A stretch of DNA of 62,585 nucleotides from Gemmobacter nectariphilus (GCA_020721445.1 DYMU01000016.1:1-62585), one strand, 5' to 3'; shown: positions 37,338 through 47,253, numbered from the stretch's first letter. The notes: a model not told the origin generated them from the sequence alone. Made by a program: numbers and translations.

Positions 37338-38498
37338 TCAGGCGGCTTGGGACAGCCGGCTGTCGGGGTGCAGCCGGGGCCTGCGGCCGGGAACCGCCTT
37401 GCCGCTGACCGCGATCTGCAGCCAGGACGGGGCATGGTCCAGCCCCTGGGCCAGAACGCGCGCGGTGACAAGCGCCACCACCGGGGCCACAAGGAAAAAC
37501 ACCGGATAGGCTGCCCCCGTCGGCCCGCCAACCAGCGGCTCAACCCCCTGCCACAGGCAGGAAATCACCACCCCATGCGACAGATAGGCCAGATAGACCA
37601 CCGGCTCCCATGGCCGAAGCCAGGCCAGGACCGGCCCGCGCGACAGCACCAGCGCCATGTCCAGCGCAAAGGCCGAGACCACGACGCGAAACACCAGCAG
37701 CCGCATGTCCTGCGGCACGACAGCCTCGAACGGGGCGGACCAGCCAAGGCAGTGCTGCGCCACCACCCAGACCATCGCCCCCCGCACCGCCAGCCGCAGG
37801 CCATGCGGCAGCGTCAGGTCGCCGCGCCAGCGCTGCAACACCACGCCCGCCAGCACGAAGGACAGGATCGCAGGCCGCAAGATCAGGTCGCCGTAACCCA
37901 CCGTCTGCCAGATCACCACCGAGATGGGCAGCGCCAGCACCACCCAGCGGCCCAACCGCGCCTGCAGCACCGCAACGATCAGGCAACAGACGAAAAGATC
38001 ACGCAAAAAGGCCAAGGGCACATTGGCGGGATGGCCGTGCAGGAACAGCATATGCTCGGTCAGCAGCCGCACCGGCCCGTCACCGAAGAACCGCTGCCAG
38101 GTCAGCGTCTCGGCCCCGGCCAGTTCCCGCGCGGCCAGCGCCAGCGTCGCCAGCACCGCCGTCCAGAACAGCATCGGCAGCACCAGCGTGCGAAACCGGT
38201 CGCGCGCGACCCCGGTCAGGCCCTGACGCCCGGCATGGACCGACATCAAGAAACCCGACACGATGCTGAGCGCCGGCACGCTGGAACGCCCCAGCACATC
38301 GACCCAAAGCGCGCCGATCCAGTGCATCGCATCGGACGGGCCATAGGCGGCGGCCTCAAAGCCGGGGCTGACATGCACGCCCATCATGAAAAAGATGCAC
38401 AGCACCCGCGCCACGATGATCTGGCGCGACGTCTCGGGCAGAACCGCACCGCCGCCGTCGGGGTTGCGAAACGTCACGGTCTGAAACGGCATCTGCAT
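37338..38498 (-). CDS. Acyltransferase family 3-like membrane protein
   Basis: A ~386-residue polytopic protein related to acyltransferase-3/OpgC-like transferases: RQIIVARVLCIFFMMGVHVSPGF carries the Arg...His of helix 1, then SSVPALSIVSGFLMSVHAGR. VYLAYLSHGVVIS near the end fits the last conserved histidine segment. About ten helices. ATG 38498 (MQMPFQTV) or 38492 is likely. It is the third such enzyme in the window, suggesting several acyl decorations or acceptors. It is followed upstream by a long non-coding gap. Confidence 0.82.
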   Translation of the reverse strand: MQMPFQTVTFRNPDGGGAVLPETSRQIIVARVLCIFFMMGVHVSPGFEAAAYGPSDAMHWIGALWVDVLGRSSVPALSIVSGFLMSVHAGRQGLTGVARDRFRTLVLPMLFWTAVLATLALAARELAGAETLTWQRFFGDGPVRLLTEHMLFLHGHPANVPLAFLRDLFVCCLIVAVLQARLGRWVVLALPISVVIWQTVGYGDLILRPAILSFVLAGVVLQRWRGDLTLPHGLRLAVRGAMVWVVAQHCLGWSAPFEAVVPQDMRLLVFRVVVSAFALDMALVLSRGPVLAWLRPWEPVVYLAYLSHGVVISCLWQGVEPLVGGPTGAAYPVFFLVAPVVALVTARVLAQGLDHAPSWLQIAVSGKAVPGRRPRLHPDSRLSQAA

Positions 38499-39118
38499 GC
38501 AAACCCCCGGCATCCCTGCCGGGGCGAGCGTTTCAAAAGAAGGTTAATACAATCTTAAGCTGCATGATGTGGCGAATCATATAGTCTCAAGGTTGCACGA
38601 TTCCTGGCCCACATTCTTGGCCACATTTCTGGCCCGCGGTTTCAGGCCTGTGCCGAAGGGGTCTGTGCTTGGCTTGCAGATTTTGCAGGCACCATCATGG
38701 CGCTTCCGGTGCCGCTGGCCCTCGCAAGCGGCAATGAACACGTCAAGGCGCGCGCCTGGCAGGCCGGCGCAACGCCGGTTGGCCTGCCGGCACATGGGCC
38801 CGGCCGACAAGGTTTGCGAAAGAACCACCCCAAAGCAGTCAGGCAACCGGGGCTTTGCCCGGTTTTCGGGCAGAGAGGCCTGCCGTCAGCGCAGCGCCCG
38901 GCGTGAAATCGCGCGGGCCATCATTTTGCCCTGAAAGTGCCTTCTTTCCCACTATGATCTATGATAAATCAACCGAAGGTTTATGTGTTACGTCCAAATC
39001 AGGATGTGATACGGACCAAACAGCCTGGGGTGGGCAACTCAAGGAAGTGGCATCCGGCCGACCGGGGGCCTTATGGCACATGCGTGCGCTGCACGCGTAA
39101 GACAGGAGAATGTCACAC
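38499..39118. other. 620-bp gap upstream of VPLPA-CTERM gene
   Basis: No gene is supported. The small ORFs here lack ribosome sites and domains. Sequences at 38560-38600 and 38940-39000 are AT-richer and could hold promoters for the flanking divergent genes. A TGGCAC-type element near 39073 is one base off a sigma-54 spacing and is not claimed. Confidence 0.35.
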
Positions 39119-39643
39119 ATGTCCACAGTTCGAAATTGGCTCGCCATGGCAGCCCTCGCAACCGCCACTTTGGTTGGTCCGGTCGCAGGCCAGGCAGCAA
39201 CCATGGAAAGCACGCAGACCGCCTCGGTTGGTGAGGATTACACCTTCAACACCGTGATCAACACGCCGACCAGCGTGCCGATCGGGCCGGTGTCCTATGC
39301 CTTCGAATTCACTTCGGCCGCGACCAATGCGATCCTGACCAGCACCTTCACCTATGTGCAGCTTTCGGGCGTGTTCACCGGCGGCTTCCTGAGCTGGACC
39401 GACGGGGTGAACACGGTCACGCAGGCGCTGGTGGCCAATGTGGCGACCAAGCTGGCGGTGCCGCTGGCAGCGGCCGGCCCGAAGCAGACCCTGACCGTCG
39501 GCTTTGACGAGCAAAGCGGAACCGGCGTTCTGGCGGGTGGCGTATCCGTGACAGAGATCCCGCTGCCGGCCTCGGGGATGTTGCTGCTGGGCGGGCTTGG
39601 CCTTGCCGCGGTTGCACGCCGCCGCAAGCCGCGCGCCGCCTGA
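39119..39643 (+). CDS. VPLPA-CTERM surface protein
   Basis: A 174-residue exported protein with a signal peptide (MSTVRNWLAMAALATATLV, cleavage near GQA-A), a beta-rich middle, and the sorting tail EIPLPASG, MLLLGGLGLAAVA, RRRKPRAA. AGGAG lies ten bases before ATG 39119, so the ATG at 39110 is rejected as too close. It is a likely substrate of XrtD. It has its own terminator and stands immediately before the convergent BY-kinase gene, at the edge of the export module. Confidence 0.88.
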   Translation: MSTVRNWLAMAALATATLVGPVAGQAATMESTQTASVGEDYTFNTVINTPTSVPIGPVSYAFEFTSAATNAILTSTFTYVQLSGVFTGGFLSWTDGVNTVTQALVANVATKLAVPLAAAGPKQTLTVGFDEQSGTGVLAGGVSVTEIPLPASGMLLLGGLGLAAVARRRKPRAA

Positions 39644-39668
39644 TCCTGCCCCTGCCTTGTGATGCGGG

Positions 39669-39694
39669 AAAAACCGGTCCTAGGGCCGGTTTTT
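39669..39694. terminator. Intrinsic terminator
   Basis: The hairpin AAAACCGG-TCCTAGGG-CCGGTTTT continues with two further Ts, and lies 25 bp after the VPLPA-CTERM gene. The stem is symmetrical with an A-run upstream, so it may also end the convergent kinase operon. Confidence 0.88.
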
Positions 39695-39731
39695 TCATGT
39701 GCGGTGTTCAGGCCCGACTTTCAGGATTGCG

Positions 39732-40562
39732 TCAGTAATAGGCGTCGTAGCCGGGTTCGGTGCCCAGATAGCGGCACTTGTTCAGGACCACGCCCATCAC
39801 ATTGGTGACCGCCGCCAGTTCCTTTTCGCAACTGTCGATCTGCGACAGCGCGGTGCTGCCCGCCGCCGCCACCAGAAGGGCTGCATCGACCTGACCCAGA
39901 AAGCCCAGACTGTCGTCATTGCCCTGCAAGGGCGGCATGTCGAAAATCATGATGTCGGGCTTCCAGCGCGCCTCGATCGCATCCAGCACAGCGCTGGTGC
40001 GCGCCGATTGCAGCAGTTCCGAGGAATTGCGGATGCCCTGCTGGTTCAGGCAAAGCGCAAGGTTCGGGCCAAAGCGCACGGCCTGCTCGGCAAAGTCGGC
40101 CCCGCCCTCCAGCAGCAGCGCCAGACTGTCGGTCCGGCTGTGGTTCAGCATTTTGGCCAGCGAGGGGCGGCGCAGGTCGAAATCCATCAAAATGATGCGC
40201 AGGTCGGGCTGACGCGCAAGGCTGAGCGCAAGGTTGAGGCTGACCGTCGACTTGCCACAGCCCTTGTTGGGTGAGGTGACGGCAAGCCGGGTCCATTTGT
40301 TTTCGGTCATCTGGCGCAGCACGCGGGTGCGCAGCAGATCATAGGGGGCGGCCTCTTGCGGGCCCATCAGCGCGCCAAGCCGCTGCCTGGGGGCAAGCGT
40401 GGGCGCCAGCTCGATCCGCGTCAACCCGCTCCAGTCGGCAGGCTGCCTTGGCAGTTCAGTCGCTGTGCCCACCGGCTGGGTCACCGGCGGCAGGTCACCC
40501 TGGCCACGCGCGGCGCGGCGCGCAGCCCTTGCCTTTTGCATGGCCGCTTCAAGCCGTTCCAT
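39732..40562 (-). CDS. BY-kinase / CpsD-type tyrosine autokinase
   Basis: A 276-residue cytosolic ATPase of the bacterial tyrosine kinase family found in exopolysaccharide/PEP-CTERM loci. It controls chain length together with the co-polymerase encoded upstream. Walker A is VTSPNKGCGKSTVSLN (residues ~95-110), Walker A' is IILMDFDLRRPSL and Walker B is IMIFDMPPLQ. The C-terminus GYDAYY is a short tyrosine cluster that may be the autophosphorylation site. ATG 40562 follows AGGGGTGG. It is the last gene of the 43071-39732 operon. Confidence 0.9.
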   Translation of the reverse strand: MERLEAAMQKARAARRAARGQGDLPPVTQPVGTATELPRQPADWSGLTRIELAPTLAPRQRLGALMGPQEAAPYDLLRTRVLRQMTENKWTRLAVTSPNKGCGKSTVSLNLALSLARQPDLRIILMDFDLRRPSLAKMLNHSRTDSLALLLEGGADFAEQAVRFGPNLALCLNQQGIRNSSELLQSARTSAVLDAIEARWKPDIMIFDMPPLQGNDDSLGFLGQVDAALLVAAAGSTALSQIDSCEKELAAVTNVMGVVLNKCRYLGTEPGYDAYY

Positions 40563-40627
40563 CACGAACCACCCCTGTTGGTGCCACTGTCAAATCCCGA
40601 TCCCGCCATGCCCCCGCCACGCCCATG

Positions 40628-42163
40628 TCACAACCCCAGCCGGTCGGAAATCCGCGCCAGGATCAGGTCAAGCGGCAGGTAATAGGTATCCACCGCCCAG
40701 ATCGCGGCGGGAACCCCAAGCAACGCGATCAGCATCACCAGACCGATCAGTGTCCGGCGGCGCATCCGCTCGCCCGGGCTGGGCATGTAAGGGATCGTGC
40801 CGATCGGCGTGATCCCCAGCGTGCGCACCAACTCGATCGGGCGCTGCACCGCAGAGGTCAGCATTTCCATCAGCGCAATCAGACCGACACCCAAGGCAAT
40901 GCCGCCGCCCACACCGGCCATGATGATCTTGGGGCGGTTCGGCTTGAAGGGGGCGTCGGGCACGGTCGCACTGTCCAGAACGACGATCCGCTCGCCCTTG
41001 GCCAGCAGCTCGATCCGCTCGCCGGTCGAGGCCTTGGCCAGCCGGTCGGTCGCGGCGTTGTACTGCGCCTGGATATTGGCATAATCGCGTTGCAGCCCCT
41101 CAAGGGTGATCGCATTGGCTGCGGTCTTTTCGATCGAGGCCCGCACCTCTTCCAGCTCTGTGGCCGCCGCAGTGCGCTGCAGGTCAAGCTGGGACACGCG
41201 GGCGTCGATCTCGGCCAACTGGATGTCCAGCAGCGACATCGGCGGGGCGGCCCCTGCGTCCTCGGTGGGCACCTGGGCGGCGACGGTGGCCTCAAGCTGC
41301 ACGATCTGGGATTGCAAAAGCCTGACCCGGGGGTTTTCGGGCGAATAGACGGCAAGCGCGCTGGCCAGTTCGCTGCGCAGCGCGGCCAGACGCTGCACCT
41401 CGGGCGAACCCTCGGTCCCGGCGATGGTGCCGGTGACCTGGCCTGTGGCGCGGAAGATATCGGCCAGGCGCTGCTTTTGGTCGCGCAGGCTGGCGATGTC
41501 GCGATCCATCGTCGCGATCCGCTCTTGCAGGTTCGACTGCAGGTTCAGCCGGTAATCCAGCGTGTCGGGCAGCGCCCCGGCATTGGCATTCTGGAACTCA
41601 AGGATCCGCGCGCTTTGGGTGCTGATATCGGTGGCCAGACGGTCGACCTCTTGCTGGAAGAACCGCAGCGTGTCTTGCGCCTGGGCGGTGCGCCCCGAGA
41701 CATTGTCAGACAGGATCCGGGTGACATATTCGTTCACCACCGCCGCCGCCGCCTGGGCGTTGCGCGCCTCGAATTTCAGCGTCATCAGCGTGGCCTGCTC
41801 GCGCCCGGCCTGCCGGGAAATGCCGGTGTCCCTGCGCATCGCGGTGACGATCTCATCGGGTGTCATCGTGTCGATATCGGGGTAGACGCGGAAGCGGCGC
41901 GCGATGTCGAGCAGGTTGGCCCGTGTCATCAGCCGCTGTTCGACAATCTGCAACTGTTCCACCGCCGCGGTCTCGATCGTGGGGGCGGCCAGCGAATCGG
42001 GGATCTGCGCCGATTGCAGCAAAAGCCGGCTTGAGGCCTGATAGCTGGGCGGCAGGTTGAAGGCCGCCGTCACCGCCGCGGCCGAGACCACGATCACCAC
42101 CAGCAAGAAGTAATGGAACCGCCGGAAGAAGACGGCGATGTAATATTTCAGGTCGGGCATCAT
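40628..42163 (-). CDS. Polysaccharide co-polymerase (Wzc/GumC-type chain-length protein)
   Basis: A 511-residue inner-membrane protein with two end helices (FHYFLLVVIVVSAAAVTAAF near residue 17-36 and LIGLVMLIALLGVPAAIWAV near 475). They enclose a large periplasmic domain with long coiled coils (roughly 160-400), the classical Wzz fold. A Pro-rich segment (PDAPFKPNRPKII) precedes a further hydrophobic stretch. No kinase domain is attached; the kinase is the separate downstream gene. Its ATG overlaps the stop of the ATPase gene. Expected to set polymer length and bridge to the OPX export protein. Confidence 0.9.
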   Translation of the reverse strand: MMPDLKYYIAVFFRRFHYFLLVVIVVSAAAVTAAFNLPPSYQASSRLLLQSAQIPDSLAAPTIETAAVEQLQIVEQRLMTRANLLDIARRFRVYPDIDTMTPDEIVTAMRRDTGISRQAGREQATLMTLKFEARNAQAAAAVVNEYVTRILSDNVSGRTAQAQDTLRFFQQEVDRLATDISTQSARILEFQNANAGALPDTLDYRLNLQSNLQERIATMDRDIASLRDQKQRLADIFRATGQVTGTIAGTEGSPEVQRLAALRSELASALAVYSPENPRVRLLQSQIVQLEATVAAQVPTEDAGAAPPMSLLDIQLAEIDARVSQLDLQRTAAATELEEVRASIEKTAANAITLEGLQRDYANIQAQYNAATDRLAKASTGERIELLAKGERIVVLDSATVPDAPFKPNRPKIIMAGVGGGIALGVGLIALMEMLTSAVQRPIELVRTLGITPIGTIPYMPSPGERMRRRTLIGLVMLIALLGVPAAIWAVDTYYLPLDLILARISDRLGL

Positions 42164-43071
42164 AAGCTGCTGTCTCCACGGCCGCCCGGGGTGCTGCCCA
42201 CCCCGGCGTCCCTTACGGCAAAAAGAATGCCGTCATCCAGCACGGCATCGATCAGGTCAGCCCCCACCACCGGGCGATTGCCCGACCAGGCATAGAGCAA
42301 GGCAATGTCACACAGCTGGTTGATCAGGCGCGGCACGCCGCCGGTCGCCTCATAGACCCGTTGCAGGGCCGGGGCATCAAACTCCTCGCCCGATCCCCCC
42401 ACGGCCCGCAACCGGTGGGCGACGAACTCGGCCGTCGTCGCGGCATCCAGCGCCTTCAGATGATAGCTGACCGTGATTCGCTGGGCCAGCTGCACCAGGC
42501 CTGGCTGGGCGACCATGTCGCGCAACTCTGGCTGGCCGACCAGCACCAGCTGAACCAGCTCATCCTTGCCGGTATTGATGTTGGTCAGCATCCGCAGCTC
42601 TTCCAGACTTTCCTGTGACAGGTTCTGCGCCTCGTCAAAGATCAGGATGACACGTCGTCCGGCGGCATATTCGGCGATCATGAAATCCGTCAGCTTCTGG
42701 AATTGTTCCACATAGCCGCCGGCGGGGTCAAACGGCAAGGCCAGCGCATTCAGCACCCACTGGATCAGCTCGCCCCGCCCGCCCTGGGCGTTCGAGATCA
42801 GGCCGACGCGCGCGTCGTTTTCCAGCCGCCGCATCAGCTCGCGCAAAAGCGTGGTCTTGCCGCAGCCGATGGCCCCGGTCAGCAGCGTGATCGGCGCCCG
42901 CGAGGCGACGCCGAATTCCAGCACGGAAAACGCCAGCCGGTACTGGCTGGACCACAGCAAAAGGTCAGGGTCGGGCAAAAGTGTGAAGGGGCGTTCCCGA
43001 AATCCGAAGAAATCCGAGTAATACCCCAGCTGCTCGGGCGTCTGGCGCGGGTCTTGTGCGCGGATTGTCAT
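42160..43071 (-). CDS. ExeA-like secretion ATPase of PEP-CTERM/EPS loci
   Basis: A 303-residue AAA+ ATPase like ExeA/GspA and the 'PEP-CTERM locus' secretion ATPase. It begins YYSDFFGFRERPFTLLPDP, the usual ExeA start. Walker A is LLTGAIGCGKTTLL (~63-76), Walker B is VILIFDEAQNLS, and the sensor region is ELVQLVLVGQPELRD. ATG 43071 (MTIRAQD) has GAGGGGAA upstream; the longer frame to 43152 is not needed. It is first in an operon with the chain-length protein (4-bp overlap) and BY-kinase. The exact role in assembly is unknown. Confidence 0.9.
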   Translation of the reverse strand: MTIRAQDPRQTPEQLGYYSDFFGFRERPFTLLPDPDLLLWSSQYRLAFSVLEFGVASRAPITLLTGAIGCGKTTLLRELMRRLENDARVGLISNAQGGRGELIQWVLNALALPFDPAGGYVEQFQKLTDFMIAEYAAGRRVILIFDEAQNLSQESLEELRMLTNINTGKDELVQLVLVGQPELRDMVAQPGLVQLAQRITVSYHLKALDAATTAEFVAHRLRAVGGSGEEFDAPALQRVYEATGGVPRLINQLCDIALLYAWSGNRPVVGADLIDAVLDDGILFAVRDAGVGSTPGGRGDSSL

Positions 43072-43570
43072 CACAGGTTCCCCTCGTAAAACCGCCGGAC
43101 TACCCTGTCCACCCTGTCGTGTTTCCAGCGTGTCGGTCCATCGCCCTGCCACGTCATCCCGGTCTTTCCGATGCCCGACTCATCTGTTGTATAAACTTGA
43201 CGAAAACAAGGCCTAAAGCGCCCCACCAAGGGCGAATCGCCCCAAGGGCAGCAGGCGCTTCGGATCAGCCCCCCACCCGTCAGGCGAAACAACCATAGAT
43301 TAACTATAATAGTTCATACACAACTCTGACGCTAAAATGCTGCACTTGCACAATTTCGCGGCAGCGCCCACTGGGAAACAGTGCGTTTCCATGAATTTTG
43401 GTTAAAATACAGCTTGATGGGAACCGTATCCAACTTTCGACGTTTTTTCCGTGTTGCTTTTCTGCTACGACAATTTTGGGTAAATTTGATGATCGTTTGC
43501 ACATTGTCGATAGAATCGCCGTCGCCCAGGCGGTCGCACTTTTCATGTACATAAAACTTCGAGGCCAGCC
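43072..43570. promoter_or_regulatory. Divergent promoter region of the export module
   Basis: About 500 bp between the ATPase operon and the sugar transferase gene. Most of 43280-43550 is distinctly AT-rich, unlike the rest of the replicon. It includes a palindrome AACTAT-A-ATAGTT at 43302-43314 that could be an operator. No gene is supported. This is the best candidate for central transcriptional control of the export genes, though no cognate regulator is encoded nearby. Confidence 0.5.
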
Positions 43571-44266
43571 GTGACCATCCATGCATCCGAAGTCTTCCGC
43601 CCTGTCGCACAACCCGTCCTTCAGGTCGAAGCCGAAGCCGGCAGCCATCTGCACCGCCGCGGTCTTTACCGCAACCTGTTCAAGCGCGTGCTGGACCTGA
43701 CGCTGGTGGTGCTGGGCGGGATCGTGGCAGTGCCGGTGATCCTGATCCTGGCCGTGCTGATCGCCCGCGACGGTCATTCGCCGTTCTACTGGAGCGACCG
43801 CGTCGGCCGGGGCGGCCGGGTGTTTCGCATGCTGAAACTGCGCAGCATGGTGCATGATGCCGATGCCCGGCTTCAGGCACATCTTGCCGCCGACCCCGCG
43901 GCGGCGGCGGAATGGGCCCTGACGCAAAAGCTCAAGCAAGACCCGCGCACCACCCCCTTTGGCCGCGCCCTGCGCAAGACCTCGCTGGATGAACTGCCGC
44001 AGATCTGGAACGTGCTCAAGGGCGACATGAGCCTGATCGGACCACGGCCAATGATGCCCGGCCAGCAATCGCTTTATCCCGGCCGGGCCTATTATGCCTT
44101 GCGCCCCGGCCTGACCGGACCCTGGCAGGTCTCGGATCGCAACCACAGCAGCTTTGCCAAGCGGGCCGACTTTGACCGCGATTATGACCGTACGCTGTCG
44201 CTGGGCACGGATCTGGTCCTTCTGGCCCGCACGGTGACAACCGTGTTGAAGGGCACCGGGTTCTGA
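43571..44266 (+). CDS. Initiating sugar-phosphate transferase (ExoY/WbaP-like)
   Basis: A 231-residue bacterial sugar transferase that links the first sugar phosphate to undecaprenyl phosphate at the inner membrane. A single N-terminal helix (LVVLGGIVAVPVILILAVLI) is followed by the family motifs FYWSDRVGRGGRVFRMLKLRSM, LRKTSLDELPQIWNVL, GDMSLIGPRPMMPG and LRPGLTGPWQVS. It is the short, ExoY-like form without a large N-terminal domain. The GTG start at 43571 matches the end of the AT-rich promoter region. It probably initiates every repeat unit made by this locus. Confidence 0.94.
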   Translation: MTIHASEVFRPVAQPVLQVEAEAGSHLHRRGLYRNLFKRVLDLTLVVLGGIVAVPVILILAVLIARDGHSPFYWSDRVGRGGRVFRMLKLRSMVHDADARLQAHLAADPAAAAEWALTQKLKQDPRTTPFGRALRKTSLDELPQIWNVLKGDMSLIGPRPMMPGQQSLYPGRAYYALRPGLTGPWQVSDRNHSSFAKRADFDRDYDRTLSLGTDLVLLARTVTTVLKGTGF

Positions 44267-44449
44267 CCGGGTTCTGGCCGGGTTCAGACTGGGTCCAGAC
44301 GGGCGCGCCTGCCACAAATTGGCCCGGTTCTGCCTTTGGATTGCTGCATAGTGATCGCAATTTCATGACATGGTTACTGCCGGCGGCGAAATCTGCGTAT
44401 AAGATGGCCGTGCTCGGTGGCTTCATATTCAATCTGGGAAGACTTCAAG

Positions 44450-46975
44450 ATGAAGATGCGCAAGGGGTTTCTGGCCTTGTCGATGGTTGCGACGCTGGGG
44501 CTGCTGGCCGCCTGCCAGTCGTCGGAAGAACGGGCCGCCGAACACCTGCAATCGGCGCTGCAACTGGTCAAGGCGGGCGATTTCGACCGCGCCACCGTCG
44601 AGTTCCGCAATGTCTTCAAGCTTGCGCCGCAAAATCGCGATGCGCGCATGGCCTATGCCGCGATGATCGAGGCGCGCGGCGCCCTGCCGCAGGCCTATGC
44701 ACAATATGCCCAGGTGATCGACCAGGCACCGGGCGACCTTGAGGCGCTGCGCGCAGCCGCCCGCATTGCGGCCACCATCGGCAACTGGCCTGCGGCCCGC
44801 ACCCAGGTGACCGCAGCACTGGCGCTTGACCCCGACGCGCCCGATCTTCTGGCGGTCAAGGCCGGGGCCGATTACGCCGAGGCGGTGACGGCGCGCAACG
44901 ACACCGCGCGCCAGGCCGCGGCGGCGCAGGCCACAACCCTTCTGGCCACCCAGCCCGACAACCTGCTGCTGCACCAGGTGGTGATCGACACCCTGATCCG
45001 CGATCAGAATTTTTCCGCAGCCGAGCGCGCCGTCGATACCGCCATCGCGATCGCGCCGCAGGACAAGAATTTCTACATGATCCGCATCTCGATCCTGCTG
45101 GCGTTGCAAGACGAACCCGCGGTCGAGGCGCAACTTCAGGATATGGTCACCCGCTTTCCCGAAGATCCGGCAATGGGGGCGACGCTGCTGCGCTGGTATG
45201 TGTCGCGCAATGAGCTGGACAAGGCCGAGGCCTATCTGCGCGCCACCGCCGCCACCGACAATGTCGCGCGAATGGATCTGGTGGGCTTTCTGGCCCGGTT
45301 CCGCACCTCGGAACAGGCGTTGCAGGAACTGGATCGCATCATCGCCGAGGCCGACGCCAGCCCTGCCGCAACCACGCCGCCAGCCACCACGACAGCCACC
45401 ACGCCGCCTGCGGCCGGGGCTGCCGACCGGCCAGAGGTGACGCTGGCCACCTTCCGCGCGCTGCGCGCCAGCCTGCAATTCGACCAGGGCGCGCGCGATG
45501 CCGCCATCGCCGAGATGCAGGCCGTGCTGGCCGGGGCGACCGCATCGGACGAAACCCGCCGGGTCAAGGTGACGCTGGCCCGGATGCTGTTCACCACCGG
45601 CGATGTGGTGGCCGCCCGCGCGCTGGTCGAAGAGGTGCTGACCGAGGACGCCACCAATCTGGAGGGAGTCAAGCTCAAGGCCGCCTGGCTGATCGACGGC
45701 GACCAGATCGACGAGGCGGTGGCGCTTTTGCGCACCGGGCTTGACGCCAACCCGCGCGACACCCAGGTGATGACCCTTCTGGCCCAGGCCTATGAACGTC
45801 TGGGCAACCGCGACCTGATGGGCGACATGCTGTCCCAGGCGGTCGTGGCCTCGAACAAGGCCCCCGAGGAATCGGTGCGTTACGCCAATTTCCTGGCCGC
45901 GGACAGCAGCTTCCTGCCCGCCGAGACCGTGCTGATCGAGGCGCTGCGGCTGGATCCGGCCAACCTGTCGATCCTGCGGCCGCTGGGTCAGGTCTATGTC
46001 GCGCTGCAAGACTGGCCGCGCGCCACCTCGGTGGCCGACAGTCTGGAACAGATCGGCAGCGATGAGGCCGTGGCTTCGGCCCGGTCGCTGCGCGCCGCCA
46101 TCTTGCAAGGCCAGCAGCGCACCGATGAGGCCGTGGGCTATCTGCAAGGTCTGGTGGCCGAGGGCAATGCCGGGCTTTCGGCGCAGATCGCGATCATCCG
46201 CACCTATCTGGACAATGGCGAGCGCGAAAAGGCCAGCGAATTTGCCGCAAAATTGCGCGCCGCAAACCCCGACGACCCGTCGCTGCGCTTCATCGAGGCG
46301 ACGGTGCAAAGTGCGGTCGGCGAAGCGGACAAGGCCGAGGCGACGTTCCGCGATCTGGTTGCGGGCGAACCCAGTCGCCTGCCGGTCTGGATCGCGCTGG
46401 TGCGGCATCTGGCGCTGTCGAACCAGCCCGAGGCCGCCCGCACCGCGCTGGATCAGGCTTTGGTCGCCCTGCCCGAGGCCGGGGATCTTTTGCTGATGAA
46501 GGCGGGCTATCTGGAACAGGATGGCGATATCCCGGGCGCCATCGCGATCTATACCCAACTCTATGAAAAGAACTCGTCCAATCAGGTGCTGGCCAACAAC
46601 CTGGCCAGCCTGTTGTCCAGCCATCAGGCCGAGGACCCGGCCAGCATGGAGCGCGCCTATCTGATCGCGCGCCGCCTGCGCGGCACCACCGTGCCGGCCT
46701 TTGCCGATACCTTCGGCTGGATCTCGCATCTGCGCGGCAACAGCGCCGATGCACTGCCCTATATGGAGACCGCGGCCGAGGGCCTGCCGCAAGATCCGCT
46801 GGTGCAGTTCCACCTGGCCGAGGTCTACCGTGCGCTCAGCCGCCCGGATGATGCGCGCACTTATTATGCCCGCGTTGTGGCGCTGGTGCCCGAAACCGAC
46901 ACCCGCACCTTTGTGCAGACCGCCCGCACGCTGGCCACCGGCAACCCGCAACCCGATCCGGCGAAGCAGAACTGA
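44450..46975 (+). CDS. TPR lipoprotein of PEP-CTERM system (PrsT-like)
   Basis: An 841-residue exported lipoprotein made almost entirely of tetratricopeptide repeats, matching the PEP-CTERM-system TPR protein PrsT in size and setting. The signal is MKMRKGFLALSMVATLG with a lipobox LLAAC (Cys22). The repeats begin with AAEHLQSALQLVKAGDFDRA and run to the C-terminus. An Ala/Thr/Pro-rich insert (PAATTPPATTTATTPPAA) near residue 305 interrupts them. GGGAAG precedes ATG 44450. It probably scaffolds polymer export in the periplasm or outer membrane. Confidence 0.9.
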   Translation: MKMRKGFLALSMVATLGLLAACQSSEERAAEHLQSALQLVKAGDFDRATVEFRNVFKLAPQNRDARMAYAAMIEARGALPQAYAQYAQVIDQAPGDLEALRAAARIAATIGNWPAARTQVTAALALDPDAPDLLAVKAGADYAEAVTARNDTARQAAAAQATTLLATQPDNLLLHQVVIDTLIRDQNFSAAERAVDTAIAIAPQDKNFYMIRISILLALQDEPAVEAQLQDMVTRFPEDPAMGATLLRWYVSRNELDKAEAYLRATAATDNVARMDLVGFLARFRTSEQALQELDRIIAEADASPAATTPPATTTATTPPAAGAADRPEVTLATFRALRASLQFDQGARDAAIAEMQAVLAGATASDETRRVKVTLARMLFTTGDVVAARALVEEVLTEDATNLEGVKLKAAWLIDGDQIDEAVALLRTGLDANPRDTQVMTLLAQAYERLGNRDLMGDMLSQAVVASNKAPEESVRYANFLAADSSFLPAETVLIEALRLDPANLSILRPLGQVYVALQDWPRATSVADSLEQIGSDEAVASARSLRAAILQGQQRTDEAVGYLQGLVAEGNAGLSAQIAIIRTYLDNGEREKASEFAAKLRAANPDDPSLRFIEATVQSAVGEADKAEATFRDLVAGEPSRLPVWIALVRHLALSNQPEAARTALDQALVALPEAGDLLLMKAGYLEQDGDIPGAIAIYTQLYEKNSSNQVLANNLASLLSSHQAEDPASMERAYLIARRLRGTTVPAFADTFGWISHLRGNSADALPYMETAAEGLPQDPLVQFHLAEVYRALSRPDDARTYYARVVALVPETDTRTFVQTARTLATGNPQPDPAKQN

Positions 46976-47253
46976 TCCCTGTCGGGATCGGATTGCAGAG
47001 TTGGGTCGCAGAATCGGGTCGCAAACCCGGATTTCGGGGCCGGCTCTTGGGGCCCCACCGATGCACAGGGGCCGGACACGCGGAATAACCCGGATCAGGC
47101 TGGGGATAACCCGGGCCGCCAAAGTGTTGCCTTGCCGCCCCGCCCCGCCCTGCGCCACAGCTGCGCGCCACAAAGTGCTGTCACTTCGGCAGGTTTGCCG
47201 TCATTATTCAGCCCAAACCATCCCGCCCAAACGTCCTTGAGGAAAATTGTGTC

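Noticed and set aside
39050-39118. Possible sigma-54 promoter (TGGCAC near 39073) before a VPLPA-CTERM gene
   Set aside because: The downstream GC element is off by one base from the required spacing and the TTGC part is poorly matched.
44429-47173. A 914-codon open frame on the minus strand opposite the TPR lipoprotein gene
   Set aside because: It is a GC-bias shadow: the plus strand has a lipobox, a ribosome site and TPR motifs, while the antisense product has no domain. The same applies to long antisense frames over parA, xrtD, the GH/RTX copies and 55.5-57.3 kb.
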